From Certhia americana (taxonomy: Eukaryota; Chordata; Aves; Passeriformes; Certhiidae), in NCBI GenBank assembly GCA_018697195.1, contig CM031864.1, forward strand, positions 21,761,943 to 21,825,942: a stretch of 64,000 bases of DNA, written 5' to 3'. The position numbers were made by a program, and so were the translations under genes. Shown here one piece after another: positions 51,201-64,000 of the stretch (position 1 is its first letter; each line of letters begins with the position of its first letter). The notes beneath the pieces are model-generated. The model did no database searches, was not told the DNA's origin, and worked only from the letters and a program-made list of their open reading frames with translations.

Positions 51201-53965
51201 TCTGAGGCAGTACACCAGCTGCTTTACAGAAGTTCAGACAGGCAAGATCTAGGGTATTTTCCTTGTCTATCTTGACATTTCATTTATAATTGGCACATGA
51301 ATTCATAACAAATATACTCATTAAGAATCCTGAGGACTTGCTGTAATTCAATAATGCAGACAAGAAAAAGTTGTGTTTTACAGAAACCTGAAATGCTTTA
51401 GAGTACAATTACGGATTATTTATGACAGAAACATTATAGAACCTCTATGCATTAATGACTAAAATGTGAAATATGTAAAACATTTAGAGAAACAGCCATT
51501 GCAATGTACACAGCTACAGTACTGACAGTATCTGACACCTGCAGAAAATTTGTGGAAACCTATCTGGCACAAAAATGTTACTCATTAATATGTTAAAAAA
51601 AGGGTAAAATCCCAACACAAAGGGCAAGATCAGGATTTCATCCATGTATTATTAATGTTAAAAATCCCATTGGCTTCCATTAAATCAGATTTCCACAAAG
51701 AAGTTTTTTATCATGAAACTTTCTAATTTAAAGATACAAAAGATCCTGGTAGTTTCAAACATTGAAATCAAAAACCAAACTTATCCAGTTATGAAACCAA
51801 TAAACAGCTAAAGTTCATTTCACTTGGAAACCAGGAAAAAATCCCATATTCCTAGAAAAGTCTTCATAGCCAGGCTCTGGGTGACAGAACTAACATAAAT
51901 TGATGATCTAAATTGTAGCTCATGAAAAAAACAGAAAGCATGATAGAGTCAAGATTTATAAAGTACCAATTAGGTTACATTATAGAAAAACAAAACCTTT
52001 CATAAACAGTACCATTCATTTGAGTATTTCATCTGATAATTATGAGTCAAGGAAGGACGCTACAGTTTAGAATTAACATCCTACATAATAAGTTAGAATA
52101 TCCATTATATATGAAACAAAAAAAAGTATACTTCTTGCATTCCTTACAGCAGCTCTGCATTTCTAAACAACATGAATGACCTGCAGAGTTTCATGCAGAG
52201 ATTCCAAAATGTTATTTTTTGCTAACAACATGCATAATGCACGCCCTATTATGACCTCTATCTGTCAAAATTGATTCCAGCATCTGTTATTTCCAAGCAA
52301 CACAAAACATGGTTTACAGTTTGGGCAGAGATCATTCTAACATACAAAATAATGACACAGCATATAGGAGAGCAGGGTGCAAAGGTGAATTTGTGGATAA
52401 ACTTTATGCTATTAGCAGAACAACATGAAACAACTTTGTCTGCATTAAACATCCCTTTCCAGTTAATGTGAAGACTTTCTTTTTCTCTATGAAAAATATA
52501 GCCTAGTCACCAAATATTTATAACGTGATTGAAAAAGAAACCACTAACATAATGGAATAAAGCCCCCTGACTTCATGAGGCTTTGAATCTGAAATAGAAT
52601 TTTAGACTATCTGACAAGGCCATCCTGACATTTCCAGAATCTCAAGAAAACAAAACTGCCTTTTGTATAGGAAATGACATAAGGTCTCACTAATTCTGTC
52701 CTTTCTTTCACCACAACAGCATTTTGGGTGTCTGTTTGGAACCTCTGAATTTGCTTTGACTCTTTTTGGTTTATATCTTTGCAGCTACAAACATAGGGAA
52801 TGCAGTTCTGCTAAGAAACAAGCTGACATTAATGATTGATAAGTCTCCCTTAGTAAAGACCATGAGGACAACTCCACCTGAGATCTCTGAGTGGGTACAT
52901 CTCCCTACATCTTCACACTCTAACCTGGAAGTGAGGGCTGAGTAACTCATGGCAGTGTCTCATGGGATTAAATGTCTGAACAGAAGCCCACAGTGCCATG
53001 AATAATTTTAACAGCACAAACTGAAGAGACACAGGCAAAGGGGAACTCATACTGCAAGAAAAAAATAGTATTTACAACATGGTAAGTAAAATTACACTCT
53101 GAAGGTTTCTAATCAAGAAGCATATAATAAAGTAACAAGAAGTTATGATAGAAAGAGAAAAACAGATGGGTTGATAAGGACAGCAGTGTGAAGAACAGGT
53201 GGAACTGTTATATCCACTATCTGAGCATCCATGACACAAAATCACCAGCTTTGACACGTTTTTTGGCAACATCATCCAGGACCAACACTAATATTAAAAG
53301 CTAGTTAAAGGAAAGCTCTAATCTGAGCACGGGCTACATGAAAACAAAGTCCTTTGGCATTCTCTGTACGTTCTTCCAATCAGCTCTGCTAGCCTCATTG
53401 TTTAAAATTCCTGTTCATAATAATTTTATTGCAGAACAAACCATAAATGTAGTTCTTCTCTCTTGCATTTATCAGGAGAGAAGTTTCCCACTCCTCATCA
53501 ATGTCATCTATCTCCACAACTAGCAGAAGTCAATGGCTTTGTTACTGCTAAGGCAAAACTTGTCTAGAAGGCCTTCTCAGCTGGCGAGGAGACATGAGGA
53601 AAGCAAAACTATTAATCCCTCAAAAAAACCCACTTACCTTCAATTTCTGAGGTGGTCTATTAATGCCTCAAAAGAGACTAGGTTGGAGTGGGATTTCTTA
53701 TCTTTTAAGCCAAGTACTCATAAAAAAAATGACAGAACTCACATACATGGAAGATGCCAGCACTGTCTATCAAGAGTACTCTTCAAAGTGGCAGTGATTT
53801 AAATAATTACTACTGGACAAAATTAACACAATTAGCAAGTACACAGACATACCTCAAAGAAGATATTTTAATTAAACTTTTAATTCTCCCAGTTTTAAGT
53901 CATTATTTTTATATGTCATTGTAATTAGAAGTTCTAATTTTAGATACTGCTTTTAAGCCATACAT

Positions 53966-54222
53966 TCATAAAATCATAGAATGGGCTGAGTTGGAAGGAC
54001 CTCTAATGATCATCTCATTGCAACCTTCTTGCCATGGACAGAGACTTTTCATGGGCCCACATTGCTCCAAGCCCCATCCAGACCGGTCTTGAACACTGCC
54101 AGGGATGGGGCATCCACAGCTGCTCTGTGGGCAACCTGTGCCAGCACCTCACCCCCCTCACAGTAAAGAATTGCTTCCTAACCACACCCAAACCTAAACC
54201 TAAACCCCTTCCAGTTTAAGGG
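53966..54222 (-). mobile_element. CR1 LINE 3' fragment, well preserved
   Basis: On the plus strand it begins TCATAAAATCATAGAATGG, the complement of the CR1 3' terminal ATTCTATG repeats. It continues through GTTGGAAGGACC, CAAGCCCCATCCAGACCGG, CCAGGGATGGGGCATCCAC and CAGTAAAGAATTGCTTCCTA. About 257 bp, 5'-truncated, sense on the minus strand like VAV3. It is the youngest-looking CR1 in the window. Confidence 0.95.
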
Positions 54223-56755
54223 CAAGGTGTCTGAAATGCTGACAGTGCCTGAGACTCAGGAATATTCTACTTGTCTTCTCTTTAACTGCTTTGCCTTTGC
54301 ATACTGTTCATTTAAGTCTCACTATTGGCACACGATTAACCACAACTCTGGAGTTTGCCACTTGACTTAATTTTGAAGTCAAAAAACTACACAAGGCTGA
54401 TTATTAAAATGTTTATCAGCTACCATGAGCCTTAATTCACCTGTTAAGTTTCTGCTTATAGAAGTAAAGCAGCCCTTTCTTCCATAAACAGAAAACTTGC
54501 AAGCACTGGGGCAATATGGGGGGAGGGGGAGGAGGAACAGAATAATCTTCACTATATCAAAATTCAGATGACAAATCTGTAATACACTCCAAACTACATC
54601 TGATAAACATACACATTTCTCTTCCATCAAAATGGAAGATTTCAAGATTGTCATCCTCCAGAACACATACAGCTACTGGGAAAAAAAAAAAAATCTTTTT
54701 TTTGTTTTTTTTACAGTCCTAGCCATGCTTTCTGTCACTGTCCTCCCTCTCTTCCAATAACTGTTTCCTTCCTAAAAACCTTACTGAACCAAGATTTGGG
54801 GTTCCTTCAGTCCTTTACTGCCTTGTCAAATCTAGAGTTTTTCAAAGATTCAATTTTTCCACCATTTCTCCTTAATGCTGCTGCATATCGAAACTGTATT
54901 CTTGGCAGAGACCTCTGCAAAAATGGTCAACCATCAACCAAAATGTGTGGGAGGAAAAAATCTGTCTGCTAACAGTCTGATCAACAACTTGTTATGAGAA
55001 ACAGAAAAACACCGCAACTCAGGAAGTCCTTGTGCTTCCCCAGGTTTTGTAGATCTGATCATTAGCAAAAAGCCCCCTGATAAGTGACTGTATCTCTCCA
55101 TTTTCTATTTAAGATCCACTCAAAACTTGGAACTACACTGCAGATCATAGCAGGAGTTCATTGCAAGAAAAATAGGTAAGACTAGCAATGTTATTCAATT
55201 TACAAGGCTGCATTTTTGAAACTGTATGAGTTCTATTTCTTCACATCTATTTGTGTTTTATCTTACAGCACATTTTGCTGCTTAAAGACCAATACATAGA
55301 CAAATGGGCCTCTTCCCCCGCTCTGAACGTCAGTATGTGGCATCACCCAAATGCTTTTGTCAGCAAAGATTTTTTGAGGATAACTGCACTTAGTGACAAT
55401 TTGAGCAGCATTAATAAAATTAGCAGCATGGGAATATGGATATTCACTGAGGTGAACAGTCCCCTCTCAGTAGGAGCTTTACGCTTCCAGGTTTTCCAAG
55501 GCAAGGTCAGCTTAGTGCTCCCATAAATACAGCAATTAACTTTATCAGAAATAAGAAAGTTAGCCAAGAAAGTCCAAAATCCAAACTAAGTTTCAGATTT
55601 TTTTTTTTTTTAATTTAGAAAAATAACTCCAAGAGAAAGCATTTTCTTACTTCACTCCTAAGCAAGGACATTTTGCACATTGTGACACCCATTTTAAGGA
55701 GCCTGGAAGTTTACCTCTGTGCAAGAAGAAAAAAAAAATGGCACTACACAAATACTTCTGAAGAGCCATTTTTAAACTTGAGAAGAGAAAGTCAAGGACT
55801 GCCTTTGGGAAAGGAATGACCCTGTTCTTATTTAGATGGCCGATGATCATTTGTCTCTCACACCCTTAATTTTGCATCTCAAAACAGAAGGAGAAGAAAC
55901 TGCAAAGATTTTGGGAAGCCAGGTGACAAAATGTTACAACACAAAAGACATACAGAAATTAGTCAAGTACACTGCTGAAAGAATCTACAAATGCCAACCC
56001 AATCCCATTGCACAGCAAGCATTTTTATAAGCTGTTTGCATCTTTCAAACACTCAGTGTTCCCCTACAATACATATATTTGTCTTTGTAGATCCACATTA
56101 ATTCAGAAATCCTGAACATGCCCTAGATTGAGAACTTCAGATTGCAAATGCAAGAAAGTATGTCTACAATAACAGAAATTTCTTGTGCAATTCCAAAATT
56201 ATGTCTTAGTTTTTATACTCAAACCCAGGTAATTTCTCAAAAGAGAATGAGGAGTCTCTCTATGACTGCACGGAATGAAAGCAGGACCTAAGAAAGTCAC
56301 TGATTTCCTAATGGCCATTGCCACATACTTTTTAATCTTCATTAGGAGTGAAAACAATGTTTCCTTCACTGACAGACCTTGATTTCCTCTTCACAGCAGG
56401 TTTTCCTCCAAACAACTGCTAAGGACAAGCTCTTGTTGCTTTGTACAGCTTTAACTTCAAATGTTTATTCAGGCAACTACTCCTTACATAGAGTGACAGG
56501 CAGCTATCCTTGTGAGAGTAAGGGGGTTTGAAATTTCCTGGACTGAAAAGAGTCTCAGCACTTTGAACAAGCGTTAGAAACAGATGAGCATTAAATGTTT
56601 CATGGGAATAAACAACAAAGAATAATCAGGCTCAAAAACACAGTTTTCATCTGTTTTGACAAAGTAATGAAATCTCATCCTTTTAATGTAGTCTAGGAGG
56701 TGAATTAGGGATATAAACTTTAAAAATCATGTTGCCTCAAAAGTGAGAAGCTTCC

Positions 56756-56772
56756 TTTTTTTTTTTTTTTTT
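56756..56772. repeat. Poly(T) tract, 17 bases
   Basis: An uninterrupted T run. Confidence 0.9.
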
Positions 56773-59700
56773 AAATTAAGCAAAATGGAGTTTTGGCATA
56801 TGAATTAAAAAGTGTGGTACATGTGGTACTGCTTTTTATAAAAGCACATGGTATGAAGATTAACCAGTGTTAATTATCACATCTTTTAATGTGATGCCAT
56901 AGACAGGCATGGCATTCTAATTTATGCATTTGTTCAAACATGCACATGCCCTGAGGGGCCAACAACTTGCATTAGGCAGATACTACAGATGAGCTATGAA
57001 GGTGTGTCCAGACAGAAGATTACGTGCAGCAGAAAAAAAGGCTCTGAAAAACATGGACAAATCTTGGAATACAAAAGTCCATTTTACCACAGAAGTAATT
57101 ATTTGTAGCTGTACTTTAAATACTAACTTCCCCATGCCCAGGGATAATTCTGCAGCAAGCAGTAAGAGAAAAAAGGCTTGAAAACAGGAACCATGCTCTG
57201 GAAATGGAATTTAATACTGCAAAATGTCATGAATCTTGTACAGGACCTAAGCATTTTTCCTAGAGTTGAGAATTCCCACATGGAACTATTTTAAAAACAA
57301 CATATAATCCATGAAAATACATACCTATGCCACCTAGAATCAGCCACAGATATCAAATTTTAAAACACACATTGCTGAAAATGTGCTGACATTTTTTTCA
57401 TCAAGAATTGAGAAAATAAGAATTCAATTCTTTTTCATGCAATTTCTTTTGTGTTCGGTATTAGTCGGTATTGACTAATAGCATCTGCCTCTAAGATGAA
57501 AGGCTTTAGTCTTCCACTTGTTATTTACAAGAATGAAATTTTTTGGCAAGAGAAGCATTTTAAATTATTACATAACATGAAAGGGAAGTGGCTGATGCCT
57601 GGCAAAACAGGCAGGTCCCAGTACATGACAAATAACTTTGCCTGCATGCACCCTCTTCATAATGCTGTATAATTCTTCAGTTTTTCAAGTTAAACACCTT
57701 CATGATCTTACTCTTCAAGCCATTTTTCTTCTCTGTGGCCTCTACCCTGATTACAGCAGATATCTCTTTTACTTCTTAACTGATAGTTCCTAGCACACAT
57801 GCAAAAAAATTTCAGGCCTTATACACCTTCTTTGCATGCAAGCATCACTAGACAAATGTTGACAAGAATTATGGCATTATAATAAAGCAATTAAACAACA
57901 ATATTGCTTTGGCTAAAACAAATCTGCTCTTAAAAAATATGCCTACTTATTTCTGGTCTGTATAGACTACAGCAAATGAATTTTCTTTGAAAAAAGAGAA
58001 CAGAACTTTTTTTCATTACAAAGTATTTGTACTATAAAAGTAAAACAGGATGAATATGTATTTCACTTTTAACACCACAATGCAGTTAAAATTGTTTAAT
58101 CCCTAAATAGTATATACTTGGGATTTTGTTTTTATGCTGCACACTTTGCATATTTGAAGTATTGGAAATCTATGAAAAAAAATTCTAGAAAATCCAAAAC
58201 GCATCATCATATTTTGTCATGTCTCCAGCTTTGCCATGCATTTGTAGTATCCCTAGCCTCAATCAGCAGATATACCTAGACAAAGGCATTCAGACTACAA
58301 TGAAAATATCCAATGAGTATAAAAATACATCTTACATATCAGTTTTTACTGTCTTCATTTATGTCAGCCTTTCTTTTCTAGCACAATTAGTAAATGCAAA
58401 ATTTTATACTATTCTGATACACTGTTTCTACATACTCTCCTTTTATCAAAGAAAAAAATTTTCAATTTTTAGCAGAAATTTTCAAAATAGTTTACAAATT
58501 TAAGTAGATTAATTTTCTATGTCTACATAGAAATAAGTTCTTATCTTGAAGATTGTTTATATGATGAATAAACAATAAGCTGTAAAAGGATCTTCTTTTA
58601 TATGCAAAAATGAAAACATATGATAAAATAACCCATCACTTTATCTTTGTTGCAAAATCAGGAAGTTATTGGTAAATTATAATAGACAATAAAGATGGGT
58701 ATCAAGTTTAGTCCCTGTCAATACATCGATGCTGCCATAGTAATCATACTGCATCTTACATATTTTTGCTTCTTTCCTTCCCTGTCAAGGAAACCCTCAT
58801 ATATTCATCTACGTAACAGGGAAGGCTCTCCTTCCATTTTCTAATTTCAGTCTGAATGTGGATTATATACTCCAGCAAAGTGTGAGATCTGTTAAGACAG
58901 AAACCATACCCGAAAGCAATAAAGTATGTGGGTTGATATCCCATGTACATCAGGATGACTTATCTCACTTATCTCCTCATTGTGGCTGCCACGGCCGCCT
59001 CCCCAGACCAGTTTGCCATTATCTCACTGAAGTTATTTAGTGTGTGACCGGGTGATCCATAGATTCAAAAGAAAGGCAGCAAGAGGAAAAAACAGCACGC
59101 CTTGTGGCAACAGCCTGTTGTAGTTATATCAAAGAATCACCAGAGATCAAACTGACACCAACAGAACACCCAGACTTGGTCCTTTATCCCAAAATACTGC
59201 CATGACAAAGAATACACGTTAGACACTGCAACGCCAGCTTCAGCTCTTTGAGCTTAGTTGATCATTCAGTGTTTCTCAGGTGCCTGAGCCTTGTGCAGAG
59301 CAACACACAATTACAGGGTTTAAATCACTACCACCAGGAACAGACAAATAACATAACTGGCACACAATGCACAGGAGCAGTTGGAGCTTTAAGTCCCCAT
59401 CATTAAGGCTCATACTCTTTTCCTTTTCAGCCTTTCTTGTCCCCATTATAAAGCAAAAAAGGGGAGGGTGAAAATTATAGGGCAACCTGTAGGGTATTCT
59501 GTAAAGAAGAAATAAAGAAAAAAATGTTGTAGAAGATATGCCAGCATAACGTGAATTCCAGCGTACTAAAATGATCCCCGCCAGTCACAAGAAGACTGCT
59601 ACTGCCAGGAGTGCAGTGTTGTTCTGGAAGGAAAGCTGTGATCCATACATGCAGCTTTTGTTATACCATATTTCATGCTATTTGTTGCTGTCAAACCCAA

Positions 59701-60355
59701 TTAAGGAAAAAGTCCAAGAAGAGTAAACATCACTCTTTATTGTCTGAACTAAAAGACAGTGCCTCGTGCTCTCCCCTCTCCTACATGCCCCATTCCAAAT
59801 GGGCTGGTTAAAGAATAACCTCTAAGGTTAATGGACTGAGGCACATTTTCAAGGCACCCAATAATGAAGTTACTTTTTAATTCCCTGTTGCACACCAAAG
59901 CCTAAGAAACAGGAGTTATAAGAAGAGCAAGACTGAACATGTTTTCTATTTATTTGTAGTCAGCAAGAGCGGCAATAAGGGCTGAACTCCAAGTTCTTTC
60001 ACTTAATGCCTCAGAAAAGTACTTTACCTTTTCTCCTGGATAAACCACATCTAAGGGTTAAAACAACTGAATAAATTATTCTACTGAAAAATCCATCAGA
60101 TCAGTTTTATAATGTCACTATTTGAAAATGCTAAGTACCAAATAAATTCAAACATTAAATTGCTGAGCTGTTAATTGTGATCTGCAATCTATTTCTTAAA
60201 ACAACTCAGTACCATAAAAATAGGTAGTTATATGTGAAGACAATGTTTTAAAGAAACTCAGTTGTAATCTGTAGGTGTCTAAACACAAATACCTGACAGT
60301 TGTACAAGGCAGATTGGTAAAGCCTACTACAGAAACAGAATTTACAAGTTTATGG

Positions 60356-60385
60356 ATAATATAATATAATATAATATAATATAAT
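60356..60385. repeat. Pentanucleotide microsatellite (ATAAT)6
   Basis: Six perfect ATAAT units followed by one degenerate unit (ACAAT). Likely polymorphic. Confidence 0.97.
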
Positions 60386-62911
60386 ACAATGACTAGAAAT
60401 ACTTTTTAAGATCAAGTCAGGGACATTGTTTGGAGTTCTTTAAAGCAGAAAATAAAGAAGCAGGATTATGTATTAATGTGGATTAGCAAAGTAATTTTAA
60501 CAGGGCTCACAATGAGGCTCTCTTCCAGCTTACATGATATAAGAGGAAAATTTCCCACCCCTGCCCCCAATAAATAAACAACAAAAGGACACGACATAAA
60601 AGGTTGGAACAACAGTATTTTTTCAAATAGAAGTGTCCAGAAAGGTCACCCAAAGGAATGCCATGCTTGGAGTTTCCTTGTTAAAAGAATTAATAAGTAT
60701 TATTAAAATGGGAGTAAGAGTGGATTAAGTCTCAGAGAAGGCGCAAAAGCATTTCTTTAAAAACAACACTAGTTGCAAAGGACTGAAGGAAGATTTCATG
60801 AACAATAGGATTCAAAACCAGAGGAAAAACTCTGGCTGGAAGGATCTATGGGGGCTCCCAAACATTTGGTCACATCTTCATGAAAGACTTAAAAGTAATA
60901 TATGGATTGAATACTCATACACAATGATGGAGTGTGAAATAAATATCATCATAGAGCCAACAGATCTCAGAGTAATTGCTAAGTATTTTTTGCAATCAGT
61001 TCTTCATTATCATAATCTAATCTCTGTACCAACACTAAGGAATTTCTTGTGGCAGACAGAACTAGAAAGACTCTTGGACCTCAAGCATGCAAGCAAGCAA
61101 ACAGGATGGTCAGACATACAGAAAAGCTTCTGTATCAGAAGAATTAAGCAGATAATAGCTCTTCAGGCTAGAGGACATGTGACTGGAGGGGATATCACAG
61201 ACAACTCATGAGTGGCATAATAGTGACCACAGAAAAAGTACTCATTATTTCCTTTTTTATGATTCATTTTCTAGATCCAAAAACATACAGGCGTCAAAGT
61301 AATAGGTAGCAGGTTAAAAGGAAACAAAAAGATGTGCTTTACTCACACAACTAATTATGAGAGTGACAGTTAAAACATGTTGTGAAGACTTTAGACTGGT
61401 TTAAAAAGTGGTAATGAGAATACATGGAAGGAAAATGAAGAGCTAAGAAATAAATACACAAGGTAAGGCAGTACCACAGCACCTTACCCCAAATTCTATC
61501 CTTCAGCATCCATTTAATTGGCTGCTGTTGGAAGCATCCTGAGCTAGCTTGGCCTGCAGTCTAACTCAGCCTCATTGTTCCCTTCTCTGGGAATCTCAAA
61601 AGTGGTGAACAGGTTAAAAACCCTCCTGAAAAGCAGCATCAGTTTCTCAGGCTCTTGCCTCTGGCCTCTCCTACCAAGCTTTAAAACCTTCCTCAGGCAA
61701 AAGGCAGAAGCAGTTCTGGGAGCTTCTCTTGTGTGAATTTTCAGCAGTCTTTTTTCTCCCATGGGATAGCTGCTTTCAATTTTACAGTGTTTCCCAAATT
61801 CTTTGTGTGAGAATTACTTTGAAGCCATGATCAAATACTGATTTAGTTAAATGAGTAAGCCACAAAAAAAGAAACCATATGCTTTGGAGTACTGTTAAAA
61901 TTCAGTTACTTTTGACTATTTTTAATCATTCATTGCCTTATTATCTTTGTTTTGCCTTCTGAGAATTACAGCACCCTGAAGATTAAAATCAGATATGAAA
62001 ATAGATAGGTAAATGCAATATTCCTCTTGAAGATGAATAAGAGATTTTTAAGTCCCAATACCAAGCAATTCCCTTCCACTTGCCAAGGTAAGTAAAGGCA
62101 AATTTGGGCCATATAGCTGTTGGCACAGGTCTCTACCTTTTTTTAAAATAGTGCTGCACTATTTTTTTGTGTGTTTAAAATACAAAACTGTGAGCTTTTT
62201 GTTTTATTGATCATACTTGTATGGCTATTTTGTCCACCTCTACTTGACCTTTTCTTCTTTTCTTCCTGACAACTTACTTGCAGTTATCTCTAAACAGTGA
62301 TGTCTTGCTTAAATAGTTGATGCTGAGTGTTTTTATGCAGAAAAAGCAAAAGATATTGAGGGATTTTTAATCCACCTAAGCTTAAAAATTATGGCTAAAC
62401 ATGTATTGAACACCATTATTTCTCTAAGAGAAAAATTAAATGGTAATTGCTTAAGATACAGAGACAGTTAAAAAAGCACATCCAATAAGACAAAAGAGTT
62501 TAAATCACTCAACTACAAACTAATCTTGCAAACCAACCAGACAAGGATGAAAGAGTTTGACAAAATAAATACATTTCACCCTTTGGCATCTGGATCTTCT
62601 GATGTTTAATTAAAAGAAAAGGCTAAAGGCTATGTTCTTCTCTGAATGTTAGCTCACTGCTGAGATGCCAAGGGGACAGGCACCTTCCAAATATCTCTCC
62701 CCAACAGGAATGTAAAAATAATTTTAATTTAAAATAAAACAACCCAAATAAAAATCATTAAACTGCATTTTAAATGCTTCACTGGAAGACAAAACTCTGC
62801 TTCACCTTCCAGAAACGCATTAGTGGAAAATCTCTTGATGCACACATTAGACATGTCTTTTCTTGTAACACAACAAAGATGAATTCTTTATTTTGTAAAG
62901 CACTGTAGAGG

Positions 62912-62934
62912 AAAAAAAAAAAAAAAAAAAAAAA
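62912..62934. repeat. Poly(A) tract, 23 bases
   Basis: An uninterrupted A run. No processed gene copy is evident to its left. Confidence 0.95.
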
Positions 62935-64000
62935 GAGGCAAAGATCTTGAATGTAATACATATTTTTAATAAATACTTGAGATAAATTAATTTGAACTCA
63001 CAAATTAGGCCACACAGTTCAATGTATCTCTGAATTCACTGCTGTTGAGACCCAGCTGACAGAAGCTGTCCCATGTGGACATGGAACCACAAAGAAATTC
63101 ACTGACTCTGGTGTAGAACACCAACCCCATCCCAGCCACTTGAATACAATGTGCTCAAATATGTCTATCAGTACCAAGAGATGGTCTGGTTAGAGCTGCA
63201 ATCAAAGTCCCTCAAAGAACTGCAAGATGCCACACCACATCAATAAGCAGCATCCCATCTCTCCTGCCAAGGAGTTTTCCCTTTGCAGCAAGTGTGCTCC
63301 CAGCTGCCCTGTTAAAACCCGTTCTGACCTGCAATTCCTCTGCTCCACAAAGATCCCTAGAGACATGTACTGGTACCTTATAGGTACTTTGAGCAAAGTG
63401 CTTAGATGGTGTGTAGGAAAGGAAGAAGTATCCATTGCTGATAAAACCCAGCCAAAAGTTAAACATGTGTCATGTATACGTAAAATCAAGCCTGGTTTTC
63501 AGTTCTGTAGCTTGCTTAAAACATTACCAGGCAGAGAAATCTTAAGCTACACAGTAAATCTAATGCTCCACAAACATTATAAAAGACCTCAAACTTTGTC
63601 AAACAGCTCTTTCTTCACTAGAGGAAGTTTCATGAAACATTTCTCCTTGCTCCAGTATTCCTTCAGGCTTTCCTCAATTTAATTTACAGTCACACTCATT
63701 CTGTCCAGCATTTAAAACACATCATTATGTGCCATGTGTAACAGTATCTAAAGCTGGAAAGAATGCCATATGCATATTCTAGTACTTGAGGGATTGCTGT
63801 TCACTCCTACATTTTATTCACAGGAAATATAATTAAATAACAGTATTAAACATATATGAAAAATACGTATCAATGTATTTCTTGATTCTATACACAGGAA
63901 TTCCTTTACCAAAGCAAAAAGATGCTACTGGGTCTGTCATTCTGATAAAGACAGTCCTACTTAGGAGATACTATCAATGACATCAGTTAACTCCTCATGA

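Larger units (their letters stand above)
46878..64000 (-). other. VAV3 intron, at least 17.1 kb, running off the window
   Basis: The previous VAV3 exon should encode the C1-domain end and the linker just before GLPKMQ. I searched by eye for its KQVDPG-like end and for cysteine-rich C1 sequence and found neither up to 64000. The intron carries an LTR, CR1 fragments, poly(A/T) tracts and two unexplained plus-strand open frames (60798-61211 and 63227-63682). Confidence 0.75.

Noticed and set aside
53617..53654. Possible upstream VAV3 exon ending at a GTAAGT donor near 53635 (minus strand)
   Set aside because: The frame required by the phase at 46877 has a stop 19 bases upstream and the residues do not resemble the VAV3 C1-SH3 linker.
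54186..54204. Telomere-like CCTAAA repeats
   Set aside because: Only two to three imperfect units, wrong for the vertebrate CCCTAA repeat, and inside a CR1 fragment.
55251..55526. 91-codon plus-strand open frame
   Set aside because: Antisense to VAV3, no family resemblance, no supporting context.
62780..62934. Poly(A) tract as the tail of a processed pseudogene
   Set aside because: The preceding sequence shows no gene similarity and no target-site duplication was visible.
1..64000. tRNA, rRNA, CRISPR arrays, bacterial operons
   Set aside because: None seen; composition, splice sites and repeats are those of vertebrate nuclear DNA.

Overview
The window is vertebrate, and most likely bird, nuclear DNA. 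It is AT-rich, has long introns with GT-AG splice sites, contains several CR1-type LINE fragments of different ages, and carries two copies of a long terminal repeat (LTR) type familiar from bird genomes. I see no bacterial genes, rRNA, tRNA or CRISPR. Nearly all long open frames here are chance or sit in repeats.

The one gene I can support is VAV3, a Rho-family guanine nucleotide exchange factor and adaptor. It lies on the minus strand and only its 3' part is in the window. Eight coding exons were read by hand: 46741-46877, 43002-43067, 39351-39385, 37475-37591, 36717-36804, 33393-33522, 22648-22799 and 20869-20910. They join in frame with consistent phases and encode the last 255 residues: N-terminal SH3 domain, SH2 domain, C-terminal SH3 domain, and the terminal YVEEDE. 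The CH, DH, PH and C1 parts must lie beyond position 64000. The intron upstream of the first visible exon is therefore at least 17.1 kb. The 3' UTR runs from the stop at 20869 to about 18425, where a poly(A) signal lies at 18442-18447.

Layout: 1-18424 is gene-free DNA downstream of VAV3, with a decayed CR1 (about 13.9-14.5 kb), a decayed LTR (about 16.8-17.0 kb) and several inverted repeats. 18425-20868 is the VAV3 3' UTR, with a strong hairpin and Pumilio-like motifs. 20869-46877 is the exon-intron body. 46878-64000 is intron, carrying an antisense solo LTR (50508-50999), CR1 fragments and unexplained open frames.

I did not find a convincing new biological system. The least expected structures are the long hairpin in the VAV3 3' UTR (18889-18957), a 13-bp inverted repeat holding paired forkhead-like motifs (9425-9479), a 38-bp perfect TG/TA/CA palindrome (34166-34203) and a full-length antisense LTR that keeps its TATA box inside the long VAV3 intron.
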